From positions 62,001 through 126,000 of the forward strand of contig NZ_PTPZ01000003.1 of NCBI RefSeq assembly GCF_002943105.1: a DNA stretch of 64,000 nucleotides, written 5' to 3'. The DNA comes from Cloacibacterium normanense (lineage in GTDB: Bacteria > Bacteroidota > Bacteroidia > Flavobacteriales > Weeksellaceae). The position numbers and the translations under genes are program-made. A model generated the notes under the pieces. That model saw only the letters and a program-made list of their open reading frames with translations, had not been told where the DNA came from and searched no databases. Of the stretch, positions 42,575-52,046 are shown piece after piece; the stretch's first letter is position 1; each line of letters begins with the position of its first letter.

Positions 42575-42718
42575 ATAGGAACTCCTTTTACCTATATTTA
42601 TAAAAAAGCGGGGAGTAAATGTGGAAAGTCAAATAGGAACTCCTTTTGCCTTTATTTATTTTTTAAACTGATGAAAAGTATAGTATTTAACAGTTACAAA
42701 TATAGGAACTTTTTTATC
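42575..42718 (-). repeat. Three AGTTCCTA modules in the rtcB downstream spacer
   Basis: On the minus strand GG(C/T)AAAAGGAGTTCCTAT occurs with its T-rich forms at 42575-42592, 42633-42650 and 42702-42718; a fourth copy is inside the tRNA-like RNA (42763-42781). The copy at 42702 lies in the loop of a hairpin with perfect 12-bp arms (42661-42672 and 42716-42727); the other two can pair GGAGT with ACTCC a short way downstream. Spacing is 58, 69 and 62 bp. The array ends about 45 bp before the 585-aa gene. Confidence 0.75.
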
Positions 42719-42728
42719 AGTTTAAAAA

Positions 42729-42827
42729 GACGCAGACAGGACTCGAACCTGTGACACACTTATTTAGGAACTTTTTTTGCCAAAAGCGAAAAGTGATTCG
42801 TTGCTCTACCATCTGAGCTACTGCGCC
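42729..42827 (-). ncRNA. tRNA-like RNA between rtcB and the 585-aa gene
   Basis: The 99-nt minus-strand sequence has a tRNA acceptor (GGCGCAG with CTGCGTC), a D-arm (GCTC-AGATGGTA-GAGC) and a perfect T-arm (ACAGG-TTCGAGT-CCTGT). The anticodon arm is replaced by a 49-nt segment that starts CGAATCACTT and ends AAGTGTGTC; CACTT and AAGTG can pair, leaving a loop of about 29 nt that contains AAAAAAAGTTCCTAAAT. No normal 7-nt anticodon loop can be drawn. It resembles the tRNA-mimic module of bacterial Y RNAs of the YrlA type in idea and in its position beside rtcB. A disrupted tRNA pseudogene is the alternative. Confidence 0.75.
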
Positions 42828-42856
42828 AATATTAATCTTAATTTTTTTAAAAAATT

Positions 42857-44305
<1,449 letters not shown>

Positions 44306-44328
44306 TTAATTTTATTCAAAATTTTAAA

Positions 44329-45324
44329 ATGTCATCAAACAAAAACGCTTTAATTCGTTACAAAACCATTGATAATTGCTTAAGAAATAGAACTAAACTC
44401 TGGACTTTAGAAGATTTAATTGACGCTTGTTCTGATGCTTTATATGAATACGAGGGGAAATATGACTTAGTGAGTAAAAGAACAGTTCAGTTAGATATTC
44501 AGAACATGCGTAGTGAAAAGCTGGGTTATAATGCACCTATTGAAGTTTTTCAAAAAAAATTTTATCGTTATTCTGAGCCTGATTTTAGCATAAAGAATAT
44601 TCCAGTAAATGAGAATGATATTAAAGTAATGAATGATGCGGTACAAATTTTAAAACAATTTAAAGATTTCTCTATTTTTAAGGAAATGAATGGTGTAATT
44701 CAAAAATTAGAAGATTCTGTTTATGCATCAAAACAAAAAGCCATTATTCATTTAGACAAAAATGAGAGATTAAAAGGCTTGGAATTTATAGATACTTTAT
44801 ACGATGCTATCCTCAATAAAAATGTTTTAAAAATCGAATATAAATCTTTCAAAGCTAGAGAGACAAATTACTATATCATTCATCCTCAACTTTTGAAAGA
44901 ATATAATAACAGATGGTTTTTAATTACATGGGACGAAATGACTTATCTTACTTTAGCTTTAGATAGAGTTATTAGTATTGAGAAAATTAATGCTGAGTAT
45001 ATTGATAAAAATATTGATGGAGACCATTTCTTTAAGGAAGTAATTGGTGTTACTGTTTCTCAAAGGAATAGACCCATGAATGTGATTTTTTGGATTGATA
45101 AAAATAATGCTCCATATGTAAAAACAAAACCTTTTCATCATTCTCAAGAAATAATTGAAGAGTTAGAAGATGGAACGGTTTTTAAAATTTCTGTTCAAAT
45201 TAATTTTGAATTAGAAAGAGTAATATTAGGGTTTGGAGAATCTATTAAAATTATTCAACCCACTAAGTTAAAGAGGAAAATAATTCATAAACTAAGGATT
45301 GCATATAAAAATTATGAAGAATAA
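44329..45324 (+). CDS. WYL domain-containing transcriptional regulator
   Basis: I chose ATG 44329 (MSSNKNALIRYKTIDNCL); the frame extends 12 residues upstream only through a TTG. The 331 residues start with a winged helix-turn-helix (LWTLEDLIDACSDALYEYEG, VSKRTVQLDIQNMRSEKL), then the WYL domain with KNVLKIEYKSFKARETNYYIIHPQLLKEYNNRWFLITWDE, a ligand-sensing beta fold. WYL regulators often control defence and repair genes and respond to nucleic acids or second messengers. Its divergent position suggests control of rtcB. No neighbour downstream is co-transcribed. Confidence 0.9.
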   Translation: MSSNKNALIRYKTIDNCLRNRTKLWTLEDLIDACSDALYEYEGKYDLVSKRTVQLDIQNMRSEKLGYNAPIEVFQKKFYRYSEPDFSIKNIPVNENDIKVMNDAVQILKQFKDFSIFKEMNGVIQKLEDSVYASKQKAIIHLDKNERLKGLEFIDTLYDAILNKNVLKIEYKSFKARETNYYIIHPQLLKEYNNRWFLITWDEMTYLTLALDRVISIEKINAEYIDKNIDGDHFFKEVIGVTVSQRNRPMNVIFWIDKNNAPYVKTKPFHHSQEIIEELEDGTVFKISVQINFELERVILGFGESIKIIQPTKLKRKIIHKLRIAYKNYEE

Positions 45325-45673
45325 ACCTCCAAAAAATGGTGGCTTTCTCACGTCTCCTTCACGCTATAATATTCTAAAAGTCTATGGAGAAATTTTTTAA
45401 ATCGTAGTTTTATAGTTCTCATGTTTTTACTTTTTAGATGTTCAAAAATAGGGGTATCCTTTTTGTGATTCAATTACACTTTTGTATGATTTTTTGAGGA
45501 ATTTTTTAGAAAAATCTAAAAATATTTTTCGGAGTGTATTCATAGATTGTCATTTTTATTTAGATTGTATTGATATTATTTAGTTAAATCTCTCAAAACC
45601 TAAAAAATATTCTCATTTTTTGGTGGCTGATAAATCTCAAGCGTAAAATTTTCATGGTTTAGTCAAATTCTTG
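45325..45673. other. Gene-free AT-rich stretch
   Basis: A weak hairpin CCTCC-AAAAAA-TGGTGG lies just after the WYL stop codon. Beyond that I see no gene, RNA or clear repeat until the fhs promoter. Confidence 0.5.
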
Positions 45674-45681
45674 TATTTTTG
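45674..45681 (+). promoter_or_regulatory. Candidate -7 box for fhs
   Basis: TATTTTTG, 21 bp before the fhs ATG. Confidence 0.45.
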
Positions 45682-45702
45682 AGAATAAACAAATTAAAAA
45701 AT

Positions 45703-47379
45703 ATGAGCTTTCCTACAGACTTAGAAATAGCGCAATCGGCAGATATTAAACATATTAGAGAAATTGCAGATAAAATCGGTATAGACCGAGAAGATTTAGA
45801 GTATTACGGGAAATACAAAGCGAAAATCCCTTTGAAATACATCAACGAAGAAAATATCAAGAAATCTAAACTGATTTTGGTTTCCGCCATTAATCCTACT
45901 CCAGCTGGTGAAGGTAAAACCACTGTTTCTGTTGGTTTGTGTGACGGATTGAATAAAATCGGGAAAAAAGCCATCGCAGTTTTACGTGAGCCAAGTTTAG
46001 GCCCGGTTTTCGGAATAAAAGGTGGAGCAGCAGGTGGTGGTTACGCACAAGTTATTCCGATGGTAGATATTAATCTGCATTTTACAGGAGATTTTTCGGC
46101 GGTAGAAAAAGCCAATAATTTACTTTCTGCGCTCATTGATAATAATCTTCAAGATAAAAAAAGAAGCCTAAATATAGACCCTAGAACCATCGTTTGGAAG
46201 CGTGTAATGGATATGAATGACCGAAGTCTTCGTCATATTGTAGTAGGTTTGGGCGGTTCTAATAACGGAATTACGCGTGAAGAAGGTTTCAATATTACGC
46301 CGGCTTCAGAAGTAATGGCGATTCTTTGTCTTTCTAAAGATTTCGAAGATTTAAAAAACAGATTAGGAAATATTTTCGTAGGCTATACTTTTGATAAAAA
46401 ACCAATTTACGCCAGAGATTTAAATGCTCAAGGAGCAATGGCGATTTTATTAAAAGACGCTATTCGTCCGAATTTAGTACAAACTTTAGAAGGAAATCCA
46501 GCGATTCTTCATGGTGGTCCTTTCGCGAATATTGCGCAAGGAACCAATACGATTATCGCAACTAAAATGGGACTTTCTTTAGCAGATTTTGTGGTAACAG
46601 AAGCAGGTTTCGGAGCAGATTTGGGCGCAGAAAAATTTATGCACATCAAAGGATATTATGGAAATTTAAAACCAGATGCTTATGTTTTAGTGGCTACCAT
46701 CAGAGCTTTAAGATATCACGGTGGTGCTAAAAAGGGCGAATACGAAAAACCGAATCTTGCAGCAGTAGAAAAAGGCATTGAAAACCTTAAAAAACATATT
46801 GAAAACGGCTTTAAATGGCAATTAAAACCAATTGTAGCGATTAATCATTTTGCTACAGATTCCGAAGAAGAAATCAATTTTGTAAAAGCAGAATGCGAAA
46901 AACTAGGAGTGAAAGCTATTCTCGCAGATGAATTTACGATGGGTGGAGAAGGCATGAAAGCACTTGCAGAAGAAGTAGAGAGTTGTGCTTTTAACTGCGG
47001 TAATAATTTTAAACCTTTATACAGTGTAGAAGATTCTGTGGAACACAAAATCGAAACAATTGCCAAAGAAGTTTATGGAGCAGACAGCGCTGTATTTTCT
47101 CAGAAAGCTAAAAATCAACTAAAATCCATTTATGAACTTGGACTGGATAAGTTACCGATTTGTATGGCAAAAACTCAAAAATCTTTATCGGATGATGAGA
47201 AAAAAATAGGAAGGCCAACTGGTTTCAAAGTGACTGTTCGTGAATTTGAATTTGCAGCAGGAGCAGGATTCATTATCCCAATTTTAGGAGATATGATGAG
47301 AATGCCTGGTTTGCCAAGTATTCCAGCAGCAGAAGGAATGAATATAGACAAAGATGGCGTTATTACTGGATTAAGCTAG
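45703..47379 (+). CDS. fhs: Formate-tetrahydrofolate ligase
   Basis: I chose ATG 45703 (MSFPTDLEIAQSADIKHI). The 558 residues contain the P-loop TPAGEGKTTVSVGL (about 66-79) for ATP, the following AVLREPSLGPVFGIKGGAAGGGYAQVIPM motif that binds formyl phosphate and folate, and the characteristic VVTEAGFGADLGAEKF. The cytoplasmic enzyme makes 10-formyl-THF from formate, THF and ATP. Length is normal. It is monocistronic with a clear terminator. Confidence 0.97.
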   Translation: MSFPTDLEIAQSADIKHIREIADKIGIDREDLEYYGKYKAKIPLKYINEENIKKSKLILVSAINPTPAGEGKTTVSVGLCDGLNKIGKKAIAVLREPSLGPVFGIKGGAAGGGYAQVIPMVDINLHFTGDFSAVEKANNLLSALIDNNLQDKKRSLNIDPRTIVWKRVMDMNDRSLRHIVVGLGGSNNGITREEGFNITPASEVMAILCLSKDFEDLKNRLGNIFVGYTFDKKPIYARDLNAQGAMAILLKDAIRPNLVQTLEGNPAILHGGPFANIAQGTNTIIATKMGLSLADFVVTEAGFGADLGAEKFMHIKGYYGNLKPDAYVLVATIRALRYHGGAKKGEYEKPNLAAVEKGIENLKKHIENGFKWQLKPIVAINHFATDSEEEINFVKAECEKLGVKAILADEFTMGGEGMKALAEEVESCAFNCGNNFKPLYSVEDSVEHKIETIAKEVYGADSAVFSQKAKNQLKSIYELGLDKLPICMAKTQKSLSDDEKKIGRPTGFKVTVREFEFAAGAGFIIPILGDMMRMPGLPSIPAAEGMNIDKDGVITGLS

Positions 47380-47400
47380 TCTTTTGACATATAAAATAAC

Positions 47401-47432
47401 AAACCGACTTTTTATAAAGTCGGTTTTTTTTT
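47401..47432 (+). terminator. Terminator after fhs
   Basis: AAACCGACTTT / AAAGTCGGTTT stem followed by a long T-run. Confidence 0.9.
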
Positions 47433-47537
47433 GAAATTCTGTAAATATTTATGGAAATTCTATAAAATATTTTTCAAGGATTTGTAGAATCTTTGTATCA
47501 ACAAAAAGCAACAATCACAAAATATAAAAACAAAATT

Positions 47538-47663
47538 ATGAAAAATGTAAGATCAAAAATATTCACTGCGATTTTAGCTTATGTAGCTCCGATTGCGATT
47601 AATTATTTGATGAATAAATTTCTGAACAAGAAATCTAAACCGCAAGTAAAATCTACGCTATAA
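47538..47663 (+). CDS. Small hydrophobic peptide, 41 aa
   Basis: The frame from ATG 47538 to TAA 47663 encodes a peptide with a basic start (MKNVRSKIF), a hydrophobic helix (TAILAYVAPIAINYLMN) and a lysine-rich end (KFLNKKSKPQVKSTL). It lies between the fhs terminator and another hairpin, after an AT-rich region with a plausible promoter, and so is a free-standing unit. The amphipathic membrane-helix pattern suggests an envelope peptide, possibly toxin-like or stress-related; I have no family evidence. Function unknown. Confidence 0.6.
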   Translation: MKNVRSKIFTAILAYVAPIAINYLMNKFLNKKSKPQVKSTL

Positions 47664-47710
47664 CACTATAGTTTCAACATAAATCAGTTTTCTCAATTAT
47701 TTAATTTTTT

Positions 47711-47748
47711 AGCTCTCGAGATGTTATTTTAACTTTCGGGAGTTTTTT
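47711..47748 (+). terminator. Terminator after 41-aa peptide
   Basis: GCTCTCGA / TTCGGGAG stem with one G-U pair and a 16-nt loop, then a six-T run. Confidence 0.55.
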
Positions 47749-47932
47749 AGTGATAAAACTCAGATGTTTATTATTTGAATATTTCAGATAAAAACTGTAA
47801 CTTTATGAAATGAAAGATAATAACTTATAAAATGTAGACGGCTTTCTTTAAAGCCTCAATTTTATAACTATTTTCATAATTTTTAAGTTTTTATGTTAGA
47901 CTTCGCTTGAGCCATTCAAGCGAAGTTTTTTA
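47749..47932 (+). other. Orphan terminator and possible small RNA
   Basis: This stretch has no open frame of note but ends in a strong terminator, ACTTCGCTTGA / TTCAAGCGAAGT with a T-run (47900-47931), which no gene precedes. Upstream is the small hairpin GGCTTT-CTTT-AAAGCC (47840-47855). A short RNA of about 100-150 nt would explain the lone terminator. No promoter is certain. Confidence 0.4.
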
Positions 47933-48037
47933 TTGATAGAAGAAATTAAATATAGAAATTGAAATTTCTTAACATACATCAATGACTTCGTATCAGAAAT
48001 AAGACTACTTTTGTCTCATTAAAAAAATAAAAAGATT

Positions 48038-48601
48038 ATGATTAAAAAAATTGCATTATCATTAGTACTAGTATCAGGACTAGCTTTTGGACAAGCTAAA
48101 AAAGTAGTTTCTTCTGACGTTCACTGGTGGGGTTATAAAATCGCTAAAACTGAAGCTTCTTCTCACGATGGAACTGTAAACGTGAAAAACGGAACTGTAG
48201 TTTTAAAGAAAAACGCTCTAGTTGGTGGTACTTTTGTATTAGATATGACTTCTATTAACGCTACTGATTTACAAGGTGAATATCAACAAAAATTAAACGG
48301 TCACCTTAAAAATGGCGACTTCTTCGAGGTTGATAAATATCCTACTGCTACTTTCAAAATCACTTCTGTGAAAAAAGGAGCTAATGGTAAAAGCATCGTT
48401 ACAGGAAATCTTACAGCTAAAGGAAAAACAAACGCAGTTTCTTTCCCTGCTAAAATTTCTGTGAAAAACGGTGTAGTAACTTTAGAATCTGATAAATTTA
48501 CTATCGATAGACAAAAATGGGACATAGCTTATAAATCTACTATGCAAGATGTAGTAGTAAAAGACGATATAGATTTGGTTGTTAAATTAACAGCGAAATA
48601 G
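48038..48601 (+). CDS. YceI family protein
   Basis: A 187-residue periplasmic protein with signal MIKKIALSLVLVSGLAFGQA. The YceI fold is clear: SSDVHWWGYKIAKTEASSHDGTV, LDMTSINATDLQGEYQQKLNGHLKNGDFFEVDKYPTATFKITSV, TGNLTAKGKTNAVSFPAKI, and the closing FTIDRQKWDIAYKST. It is the best conserved of the three YceI proteins here and probably binds a polyisoprenoid lipid. It stands alone with a TACTTTTG-type box 24 bp upstream and its own terminator. Confidence 0.93.
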   Translation: MIKKIALSLVLVSGLAFGQAKKVVSSDVHWWGYKIAKTEASSHDGTVNVKNGTVVLKKNALVGGTFVLDMTSINATDLQGEYQQKLNGHLKNGDFFEVDKYPTATFKITSVKKGANGKSIVTGNLTAKGKTNAVSFPAKISVKNGVVTLESDKFTIDRQKWDIAYKSTMQDVVVKDDIDLVVKLTAK

Positions 48602-48625
48602 TTTTTTTCAATTGTGTTTTTAGAG

Positions 48626-48656
48626 AATCCTAAAGAAAATTTCTTTAGGATTTTTT
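48626..48656 (+). terminator. Terminator after YceI gene
   Basis: AATCCTAAAGAAA / TTTCTTTAGGATT stem followed by T-run. Confidence 0.9.
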
Positions 48657-48702
48657 GTTTTTAATCTGTAAATTTATACAGAATTACTAACCTAATAATC
48701 GT

Positions 48703-49350
48703 ATGAAATTATATGTCATCAGTGGATTGGGAGCAGATGGAAGTATTTTTGAGTACATTCAGTTTCCTAAAAAGTTTACCGAAATTATCTACATAGATTG
48801 GTTAATTCCTAATTACAACGAAAGTTTTGAAAACTATGTCAATAGAATGGCCGAAAAAGTAGATGTGAGAGAAAAATTCTGTCTATTGGGTTATTCTTTT
48901 GGAGGAATTATGGTGCAAGAAATTCACAAATTGAAACCTGCAGAAAAAGTAGTGATTCTGGGAAGTATAAAGTCTGATAAAGAAATGTCTATCACCTTTC
49001 ATTTGGCAAAAAGCTCTAGAATTTTTGCGAAACTTCCCGAAAGTTATTTCTCCGAAAAAACGATAAAATCTTATGCCTTTTTCAGAAAATTATTTGACCC
49101 GAATAATCCTAAACTTTGGCAATATTTCAAGGTGCAAAATCCTACTTATCTGAAATGGAGTATCAATAAAATCTTAGAATGGAAACATGAAGAGGATAAA
49201 AACGTTATCCAAATTTTAGCAGATAAAGACATTGTTTTTCCAGTAAAAAATTCTAAACCCAATTATGTCATAAAAGGCGGAACGCACCTTTTCCCAGTGA
49301 CTAAAGCCAAGGAAGTTTCTAAAATTTTAAAAGAAGTTTTCAGCGAGTGA
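48703..49350 (+). CDS. Alpha/beta hydrolase, short form
   Basis: A 215-residue protein with the opening ISGLGADGSIFEYIQFP (oxyanion region), the nucleophile elbow GYSFGGIMV with the serine near residue 67, the late aspartate in ILADKDIVFPV (about 175) and the histidine in GGTHLFPV (about 197). The triad is complete. It is a cytosolic single-domain hydrolase of unknown substrate. Its stop codon directly abuts the stop of the convergent mlaD-type gene, without any spacer. Confidence 0.85.
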   Translation: MKLYVISGLGADGSIFEYIQFPKKFTEIIYIDWLIPNYNESFENYVNRMAEKVDVREKFCLLGYSFGGIMVQEIHKLKPAEKVVILGSIKSDKEMSITFHLAKSSRIFAKLPESYFSEKTIKSYAFFRKLFDPNNPKLWQYFKVQNPTYLKWSINKILEWKHEEDKNVIQILADKDIVFPVKNSKPNYVIKGGTHLFPVTKAKEVSKILKEVFSE

Positions 49351-50355
49351 TTATTTTTGGTTTTTCTGAGCTTTTTGTTTCTCGTTTTCCAATTTTTTAA
49401 AATAACCTCTGAAGAAAATATTATGTTTCAGCGCTTCCAGATTTTGGTTCAGTAAAACACTTGCCTGGTTCAGATTATTCATCGTAGAATCTATATTTTT
49501 CACCAAATTGGCATCGTTAGAAAGGTAATTAATGGCGCCTTTTCCATTTTTAGCATTGCTGATGGTTTCGTTTAGATTTTCTACGGTTTGATTGATATTT
49601 TGAGAAGATTCATCTAGGTGAGTAAGCGCTCTTCGCATTTTATTGGCCACAGCAGAATCTTTAAGCACCGCAACAATGTTTTCTTTGTCATTAATTCCTG
49701 CAAGAATTTTATTCACTTCATTAATGGTTCTCGTGGTTTCGTAGCTGGTTTTCTTAATGTTGGCAATGCTGTTTTTAAGGTCAGAAACTCCATATTTCAC
49801 ATCTTGACTTAGCGTTTTGTCATTCAGCAACATACTGAGCGTTCCTGTTCCGTTATTGATTTTTTCAGAAACTTCTAGAATATTAGCCGTAATTTGTTCA
49901 GCATTGTTATTGGTTTTGTTAAGTGTTTTGAGTAAATCTTCAGTAGTCAGTCTTTTTTCTGCTTTTAAAATGTCACCAGATTTTGCAAGTGCCGCTTTTT
50001 CAGAATTCGGTGTGATGTTGACAATCATATTTCCTACCAAACCATCAGAAGCAATACTTGCCACTGCATTTTTTTTGATGAATTTCATCGCACTTTTGTC
50101 GATATTCATTTCTACATTAATGAGCGTATCGTTGATGATTTCTATCCTCTTAACATAGCCCACATTAATTCCAGAAAAACGGACATTGTTTCCTTCTTGT
50201 AAGCCATTTACATTTTCGAAATGTGCTTTTAAGGTTTCGGTTTTTCCAAAAAATTGCTGTCTGTTTCCAATAAAATAAACAGCCATAATAAAAATAATGG
50301 TTCCGAGGATAACAAATATTCCGAGTCTTAATTTTTGAGCAACTGATTTTTCCAT
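49351..50355 (-). CDS. MlaD-type MCE-domain lipid transport protein
   Basis: The 334 residues have one N-terminal membrane helix (LGIFVILGTIIFIMAVYFIG), the MCE domain at about 38-115 (FENVNGLQEGNNVRFSGINVGYVKRIEII), and a long C-terminal coiled coil rich in Asn and Lys that in relatives forms a hydrophobic tunnel. It is the periplasmic substrate-binding ring of an Mla-type phospholipid transporter between the inner and outer membranes. It is the distal gene of a three-gene operon with the ATPase and the permease (13 bp gap). Confidence 0.9.
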   Translation of the reverse strand: MEKSVAQKLRLGIFVILGTIIFIMAVYFIGNRQQFFGKTETLKAHFENVNGLQEGNNVRFSGINVGYVKRIEIINDTLINVEMNIDKSAMKFIKKNAVASIASDGLVGNMIVNITPNSEKAALAKSGDILKAEKRLTTEDLLKTLNKTNNNAEQITANILEVSEKINNGTGTLSMLLNDKTLSQDVKYGVSDLKNSIANIKKTSYETTRTINEVNKILAGINDKENIVAVLKDSAVANKMRRALTHLDESSQNINQTVENLNETISNAKNGKGAINYLSNDANLVKNIDSTMNNLNQASVLLNQNLEALKHNIFFRGYFKKLENEKQKAQKNQK

Positions 50356-50368
50356 GTTTTTTAAAAAC

Positions 50369-51118
50369 TTATTTAAAAAATGCTTTTACTTTTGGGTCTT
50401 GTGAAGTGGAAAGTTCGGCAAATGTTCCTTCTGCATAATTTTTTCCGTCAATCAGTAAAATCATTCTATTAGCAATAACTCTAGCACAGTCTACATCATG
50501 CGTGATGATGATAGACGAGGTTCTATATTTTTCTTGCACCGATTTCATGAGCAAGATAATTTCTTTAGAAGTAATCGGGTCTAAACCAGTGGTTGGTTCA
50601 TCATAAATGATGATTTTTGGTTTCAGAATAAGCGTTCTTGCCAATGCAACTCTTCTTTTCATACCACCAGAAAGTTCATTCGGCATTAAATCAATTACAT
50701 TTTTGAGTCCCACATTTTGCAGCGCTTCTTCTACCAAAGGCAAAGTGTCTTTTACATTTCCAAACTTTGAAATATGTCTTCTGAGCGGAAATTCTAGATT
50801 TTCTCTCACCGTCATAGAATCATAAAGCGCACTTCCTTGAAATAAAAATCCAATGTCTGCTCTTATTTCATCTAAAGCTTTTAGAGAAAGATGCTCTAAT
50901 TTTTGGCTCATAATTTCTATCGTTCCACTGTCTGGAATTTCTAAACCAATTAAACATTTTATCATTACCGATTTACCGGAGCCAGATTTTCCCATAATCA
51001 CCAAATTTTCTCCTTGATAAAGATTTAGGTTAAATCCGTCCAAAACTACATTGTCTCCATATTTTTTATAGAGATTTTCAATTTTGATTATCGGTTCATG
51101 TGCAGCATTAGGATTCAT
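50369..51118 (-). CDS. MlaF-type ABC transporter ATP-binding protein
   Basis: A 249-residue ATPase with Walker A GKSGSGKSVMI (about 42-52), the ABC signature LSGGMKRRVALA, Walker B IIIYDEPTTGLD and the H-loop THDVDCARVI. It powers the Mla lipid transporter. Its start codon is 1 bp from the MlaE stop on the minus strand, and MlaD follows 13 bp later, so translation is likely coupled. Confidence 0.93.
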   Translation of the reverse strand: MNPNAAHEPIIKIENLYKKYGDNVVLDGFNLNLYQGENLVIMGKSGSGKSVMIKCLIGLEIPDSGTIEIMSQKLEHLSLKALDEIRADIGFLFQGSALYDSMTVRENLEFPLRRHISKFGNVKDTLPLVEEALQNVGLKNVIDLMPNELSGGMKRRVALARTLILKPKIIIYDEPTTGLDPITSKEIILLMKSVQEKYRTSSIIITHDVDCARVIANRMILLIDGKNYAEGTFAELSTSQDPKVKAFFK

Positions 51119-51119
51119 T

Positions 51120-51908
51120 TTATTCTATAAAAATATTGGTAATCAATACAGCGATAAAATCGATAACAAACAATAACATTGAGGAGTAAACTACCGCAGA
51201 ATTGGCGGCAATTCCTACACCTCGTGTTCCTGATTTACATTGGTATCCTTTGAAACAACCTACCATTCCTATGGCAAAACCAAAGAAAAAAGTCTTGATG
51301 GTTGCAGGAAGCAAATCACTAAATTCTATATTGTCAAAAACTTGATTAAAATATTGTAAAAAAGAAACATCACCTTTTAAATTTTCTACCAAATAAGACC
51401 CGAAAATTGCGATGAAATCACTGTAAAAAACCAAAATCGGCAACATAGCAGTCGTCGCAAGAATTCTAGTCACTACCAAATATTTAAAAGGATTGGTTCC
51501 CGAAACTTCCATAGCGTCTATTTGTTCGGTTACACGCATAGAACCTATTTCCGCACCTATTCCAGAGCCTATTTTTCCTGCACAAATCAGCCCAGTAATA
51601 ATGGGCCCGATTTCTCTAATAATGGAAATACTCACCATGGAAGGCATCCAAGAAACAGCACCAAATTCCATTAAAGTAGGGCGGGTTTGTAAAGTGAAAA
51701 CCAAACCGATGATAAATCCCGTAACAGAAACTAGAAAAAGTGAGCGGTTACCAATGCTGTAACATTGTTTCAGGAATTCTTGAAATTCATAAGGTTTTTT
51801 ATAAAATTCTTTTAAAAATCTTATGCTGAAATAGCTCATTTCGCCTATCTCTACGATGAAGTTTTTTAAAGATTGTACTATTTGATAAAAAACTTTCATA
51901 ATAAACAT
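51120..51908 (-). CDS. MlaE-type ABC transporter permease
   Basis: A 262-residue permease of the MlaE/DUF140 family with about five membrane helices and the family signature IREIGPIITGLICAGKIGSGIGAEIGSMRVTEQIDAMEVSGTNPFKYLV. Two starts are possible, MFIMKV at 51908 or MKV at 51899; I keep the longer. It heads the mlaEFD operon. MlaB and MlaC are absent, as is normal in Bacteroidota. Confidence 0.93.
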   Translation of the reverse strand: MFIMKVFYQIVQSLKNFIVEIGEMSYFSIRFLKEFYKKPYEFQEFLKQCYSIGNRSLFLVSVTGFIIGLVFTLQTRPTLMEFGAVSWMPSMVSISIIREIGPIITGLICAGKIGSGIGAEIGSMRVTEQIDAMEVSGTNPFKYLVVTRILATTAMLPILVFYSDFIAIFGSYLVENLKGDVSFLQYFNQVFDNIEFSDLLPATIKTFFFGFAIGMVGCFKGYQCKSGTRGVGIAANSAVVYSSMLLFVIDFIAVLITNIFIE

Positions 51909-51982
51909 TTAAGCTTCTATCAAATTTACTGAAATTTCTTGATTTATCCTTAAAATTCCTGTTAATTATTTGATAACAAACA

Positions 51983-52011
51983 AAAACCGCGGTCATTTTT
52001 TATGACAGCGG
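51983..52011 (-). terminator. Terminator after UbiB-family gene
   Basis: CCGC(G)GTCAT / ATGAC(A)GCGG stem with one mismatch and a minus-strand T-run. Confidence 0.75.
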
Positions 52012-52046
52012 AAAACTTTTTATTTTGCGACTTGTTTTTTTGGTGA

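Noticed and set aside
42729-42827. Ordinary tRNA gene
   Set aside because: No 7-nt anticodon loop can be formed and the insert carries the AGTTCCTA motif shared with the neighbouring modules, so it is annotated as a tRNA-like RNA.
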